Shown: positions 61,056-64,000 of the stretch, piece by piece
How the letters are laid out: every line of letters begins with the position of its first letter
How positions within the stretch are numbered: position 1 is the first letter of the stretch
Assembly: GCA_020073385.1 (NCBI GenBank)
Contig: JAIQFH010000006.1
Location: 62,001 to 126,000, forward strand
Reading direction: 5' to 3'
Source: Terriglobia bacterium
Lineage (GTDB): Bacteria; Acidobacteriota; Terriglobia; Terriglobales; Acidobacteriaceae
Length of the DNA: 64,000 nt
Notes under the pieces: model-generated
Database searches by the model: none
Seen by the model: only the letters and a program-made list of their open reading frames with translations
Told to the model about the DNA's origin: nothing
Program-made: the position numbers and the translations under genes

Positions 61056-63097
61056 TTCTTTGCGGCCTCCTGTTGTCCGCCGCCCTTCTGCGATATAAGG
61101 AACGCGGTCAGTGCCCGGGCGTCCTCATCGCTCATCGCACGGTTGGGCTCAATGGTTCCTGGCCGCAAGGCCTCCGGGTTCTTCATCCACTGATAAATCC
61201 ATGCCGCCGTGAGACGGGATCCAACATGCGTAAGGGTCGGGCCGATGTAACCCTTGTCGGTCTTGGTATCGACGATGTGACATCCTTGGCAGGAATATTT
61301 TCCGTAGTACAGCTGTTTTCCCAGTTCGATCTGTCCCTGCGCGTAGCCGCTCACGGGCATCGAGTCACGATCAACCGATGGACTCTGATACACGGTCATA
61401 ATGTAGTCCGTCAGTTCATTGATCTCGCCATCTGTCAGGTTGAACTTAGGCATGCGCCGGATCAGCGCGGGACGCAGCGTTCCCGGATTTCTGAAGAACT
61501 GCACCAGCCATTCCCGCTGCACCGAGCTACCCTCCCATGTCAGGTCGGGAGCCATGTCGCCGCCGTGCCCGTTGATGCGATGGCAACTGAAGCAGGCAAG
61601 ATCGGTCATCAGCTTGCCGGCCTTACCCGCCGGTTGATAATCCGATTCCGGTGGCGCGGACACCGCCAGCGACGGAGGCAGTGAATAGGATCGATCGTTC
61701 AACGACAGCAGAGCCGTGGTCAGGGCATCGATCTGCGCCGGCGTGAAGGTGTACTGCGGCATCTTCAGCCCCGGAGCGAATGCGCGTGGCTGCTTGATCT
61801 TGCCCGCAATGTAGTCCGGTAGCGTGTGTTGCATTCCCTGGAGGAAGATCAGTTGCGTAATAGGCTTGCTGCCGATCCGGCTCAGCTCAGGAGCAAAGTT
61901 TTCCGGCTTCTTAATTCCTGCGATCTCGTGGCACGAAGCGCAGCCATAATCTGAGACCAGCCGTTTTCCATGGGCTATCTGCTCGGGAGTCGCTGCATCC
62001 AGGTGCACATTAGCGAGCAGGTCAGAATCTGTTTTGGCTAGCAGGAATCCCGTTAACGTGGCGACCTGGGCATCATTGAACCTGTAATGAGGCATCCCCG
62101 TCGGCGGATCATACACGCGCGGATTGCGTACCCAAGCCTGCAGCCACTCCGGCTTCACCTTGCTACCTATACGCGTGAGTTCCGGGCCAACGTCTCCGCC
62201 TACGACATTTCCTGCGGCATTCTGCACGGCATGGCACGATGCGCAAAAGGATTCTCCGTAGAGGCTGGCTCCGGCAGTCGGATCGTTCGACGGCTTCGCC
62301 GAGAGCGTAACGCTGTCTCCCGCAACCGGTGCGCTGTTTGCGATGAGAAACGCCGATATGTCGCGGGCATCCGCGTCACTCAGCTTGAAATTCGGCATCG
62401 TCGCCGTCACCGCATACGCCTGCGGATCTTTCAACCAAGCGTAAATCCACTGGCGCGTGGTCTTATCCCCGATGTGAGAAAGCGACGGCGGATCATCCGT
62501 AGCCTTCACCGTGCTGCCGTCGGGCAACTTCACCGCATGGCAATGTACGCATCCCGATCGCGAAAGCAGGTTGCGTCCCAGATTCAGTTGTGGCGTCCCC
62601 GGCAAGGAGCCGCGATGACACTGCCCGCACGACGATTCGACGAACTTTGCCGGAAGTATCGGCTGCTCCCACGCCAAGGTACTGCTATGTGCCTCAGCAA
62701 CCGTCGTGGCTGCGCCTTGTCCGCGATGGCAAACCGTGCATCCGAACTGATCGAGATTGTGTGGAATGACCGGATGCTTCCGGTAAGGTTGCTGAGCCAC
62801 ATCGGTCAACGTGGGTTCCTTCAGTCCCACGTGGCAGCTCGTGCAACGGTCCACTACACCCAGGTCGGGCAGCCAGATCTGCTGAATGCCTCCCTGAAAA
62901 TGCCGCCGCAGTGTGTTCGCCTCGCTCCGGTTGCGAATCATGCTGAGATAGCCGTGCTGATAATGCCGCCATTCGCTGAAGAAATTCTTTGCCGGCGCAA
63001 TCGCCATCGATGCCAGGAATACCAGGCTGACCACGCCGAACGCCCGCATACTATCTCCGAACAATTTCTGCCAGAGCGACCTAAGTTTCTCTTTCAT
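61052..63097 (-). CDS. Octahaem membrane-anchored cytochrome c
   Basis: Eight CxxCH motifs counted (CTSCH, CTVCH, CGQCH, CVHCH, CASCH, CASCH, CFSCH, CQGCH); N-terminal TM; 4-nt overlap with 60324-61055. Confidence 0.92.
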   Translation of the reverse strand: MKEKLRSLWQKLFGDSMRAFGVVSLVFLASMAIAPAKNFFSEWRHYQHGYLSMIRNRSEANTLRRHFQGGIQQIWLPDLGVVDRCTSCHVGLKEPTLTDVAQQPYRKHPVIPHNLDQFGCTVCHRGQGAATTVAEAHSSTLAWEQPILPAKFVESSCGQCHRGSLPGTPQLNLGRNLLSRSGCVHCHAVKLPDGSTVKATDDPPSLSHIGDKTTRQWIYAWLKDPQAYAVTATMPNFKLSDADARDISAFLIANSAPVAGDSVTLSAKPSNDPTAGASLYGESFCASCHAVQNAAGNVVGGDVGPELTRIGSKVKPEWLQAWVRNPRVYDPPTGMPHYRFNDAQVATLTGFLLAKTDSDLLANVHLDAATPEQIAHGKRLVSDYGCASCHEIAGIKKPENFAPELSRIGSKPITQLIFLQGMQHTLPDYIAGKIKQPRAFAPGLKMPQYTFTPAQIDALTTALLSLNDRSYSLPPSLAVSAPPESDYQPAGKAGKLMTDLACFSCHRINGHGGDMAPDLTWEGSSVQREWLVQFFRNPGTLRPALIRRMPKFNLTDGEINELTDYIMTVYQSPSVDRDSMPVSGYAQGQIELGKQLYYGKYSCQGCHIVDTKTDKGYIGPTLTHVGSRLTAAWIYQWMKNPEALRPGTIEPNRAMSDEDARALTAFLISQKGGGQQEAAKK

Positions 63098-63134
63098 GAT
63101 CGCTGCATCCCGATTTTGATAGTTACGATCATTT

Positions 63135-63890
63135 CTATGAACCCTGCCACGGCCAGACCCATGCCCAACCCGGCCCGCGGAAAAATGTTCCGATGGCGGT
63201 AAGCACCACCAGTTCGAATAAGAACCAAGTCATCACCCAGAACGAAAGCGGCCTGCCCGCGAGATAGCGCCGGAACGGCGAAGGCGATTGCGGCGAACTC
63301 TTCGACGCCAGAATCATCAGCCCGGAAATGATCAGAGTCGGGACAAGAGCTGCATAGAGCGGTTCTGCCTCTCCCTTGATCCCAAGCACGGCGTTGTACA
63401 ACCGCGACTTGAACAGAAGCAGAAACAGAGACAGTCCGCCCGCCACGCTATAGAAAATTTGGAGTCGCTTTTCACGGTCCTTTTGAAAAAGTCCCTCGGC
63501 TTCGATGTTGACCTTGAAGTAAGGAATGACGATCAGCGCCATCACCACCAAGCCGGGAATCAGCACGCCTGCCACAACTGGCGGAAAGTAATGCAGCAAT
63601 TCCTGCAGACCGAGGAAATACCAGGGCGCTTTTGCCGGATTCGGCGTGTGCGACGGATCGGCCAGTCCCTCAAGCGGGGCATTGAACAGCAGTGCGATCC
63701 AAATCAGCACGACTGCCAGCGTCATGATCGCTACTGCAGCTCGGAGCAACACTTCCGGGAAAGTCTGGAGCTGATCTTCGGTTTCCGCTTTGACCTGCGC
63801 CGAGGTGCGGCGCGTGATAAACACGATCCGCCGCGGAGACTTCTTGGCATTCGAGTCGACGCCTGCGATGAAGTCTTTGGAATCCGTCAT
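63135..63890 (-). CDS. Cytochrome b C-terminal domain protein (PetD/subunit IV-like)
   Basis: DPSHTPNPAKAPWYFLGLQELLHYFPPVVAGVLIPGLVV. Confidence 0.88.
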   Translation of the reverse strand: MTDSKDFIAGVDSNAKKSPRRIVFITRRTSAQVKAETEDQLQTFPEVLLRAAVAIMTLAVVLIWIALLFNAPLEGLADPSHTPNPAKAPWYFLGLQELLHYFPPVVAGVLIPGLVVMALIVIPYFKVNIEAEGLFQKDREKRLQIFYSVAGGLSLFLLLFKSRLYNAVLGIKGEAEPLYAALVPTLIISGLMILASKSSPQSPSPFRRYLAGRPLSFWVMTWFLFELVVLTAIGTFFRGPGWAWVWPWQGS

Positions 63891-63892
63891 GA

Positions 63893-64000
63893 CTATTGCG
63901 CCTCCGTAGCGGCCGCTGCATCCTTGGAGGCAGCTCGCAAGGTCGCCGGTTCACTCGCATGGGAATAGAGTCCGCCGTCCTTGCGGATTCGCCAGAAGTG
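63893..64000 (-). CDS. C-terminal end of a cytochrome b N-terminal subunit (PetB-like), truncated by window edge
   Basis: Reverse-strand translation HFWRIRKDGGLYSHASEPATLRAASKDAAAATEAQ*; HFWRIRKDGG is typical of cytochrome b C-termini. Confidence 0.65.
   Translation of the reverse strand, partial: HFWRIRKDGGLYSHASEPATLRAASKDAAAATEAQ

Noticed and set aside
62087-63202. 371-aa ORF on + strand opposite the octahaem cytochrome
   Set aside because: Antisense shadow; CxxCH pattern is only explained on the minus strand.
1-64000. CRISPR array, rRNA, tRNA, transposase or prophage
   Set aside because: No regularly spaced direct repeats, no recognisable rRNA/tRNA sequence and no transposase or phage ORF in the track; the repeats seen are dispersed inverted repeats.

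Overview
The window looks like a chromosomal segment from a high-GC, Gram-negative, Acidobacteria-like genome. The taxon is inferred from gene style only. I found no rRNA, tRNA, CRISPR array, transposase or prophage module. Recognisable blocks are: a PEGA-repeat protein with a degenerate kinase domain (2.2-4.8 kb); a Doc-type toxin-antitoxin pair (9.0-9.6 kb); a receiver-TonB fusion (9.9-11.7 kb); pyruvate dehydrogenase E1/E2/E3 (14.3-20.4 kb); a P450, an MFS-like/spermidine-synthase fusion, and a GH31 enzyme with a LacI-like palindrome; 2-oxoglutarate dehydrogenase E1, an arginase/agmatinase and an RND pump (31-41 kb); a SET-domain protein; a hexuronate catabolic cluster (46-54 kb); a two-gene BadF/HgdB-like low-potential ATPase/reductase system (54.6-60.1 kb); and part of a cytochrome b / octahaem cytochrome c complex (60.3-64 kb). 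The most notable observations are: (1) the HgdB/BadF-like pair, in which one 1201-aa chain carries two activase ATPase domains, each keeping two putative cluster cysteines; (2) adjacent lesions in the hexuronate cluster, namely an in-frame loss in the mannonate dehydratase that removes the expected third metal-ligand segment, and a deletion plus frameshift in the neighbouring SDR; (3) a kinase-like protein that has lost its HRD and DFG aspartates; (4) a dispersed intergenic hairpin family whose copies show compensatory stem changes. All family assignments were made by eye and no database search was run.
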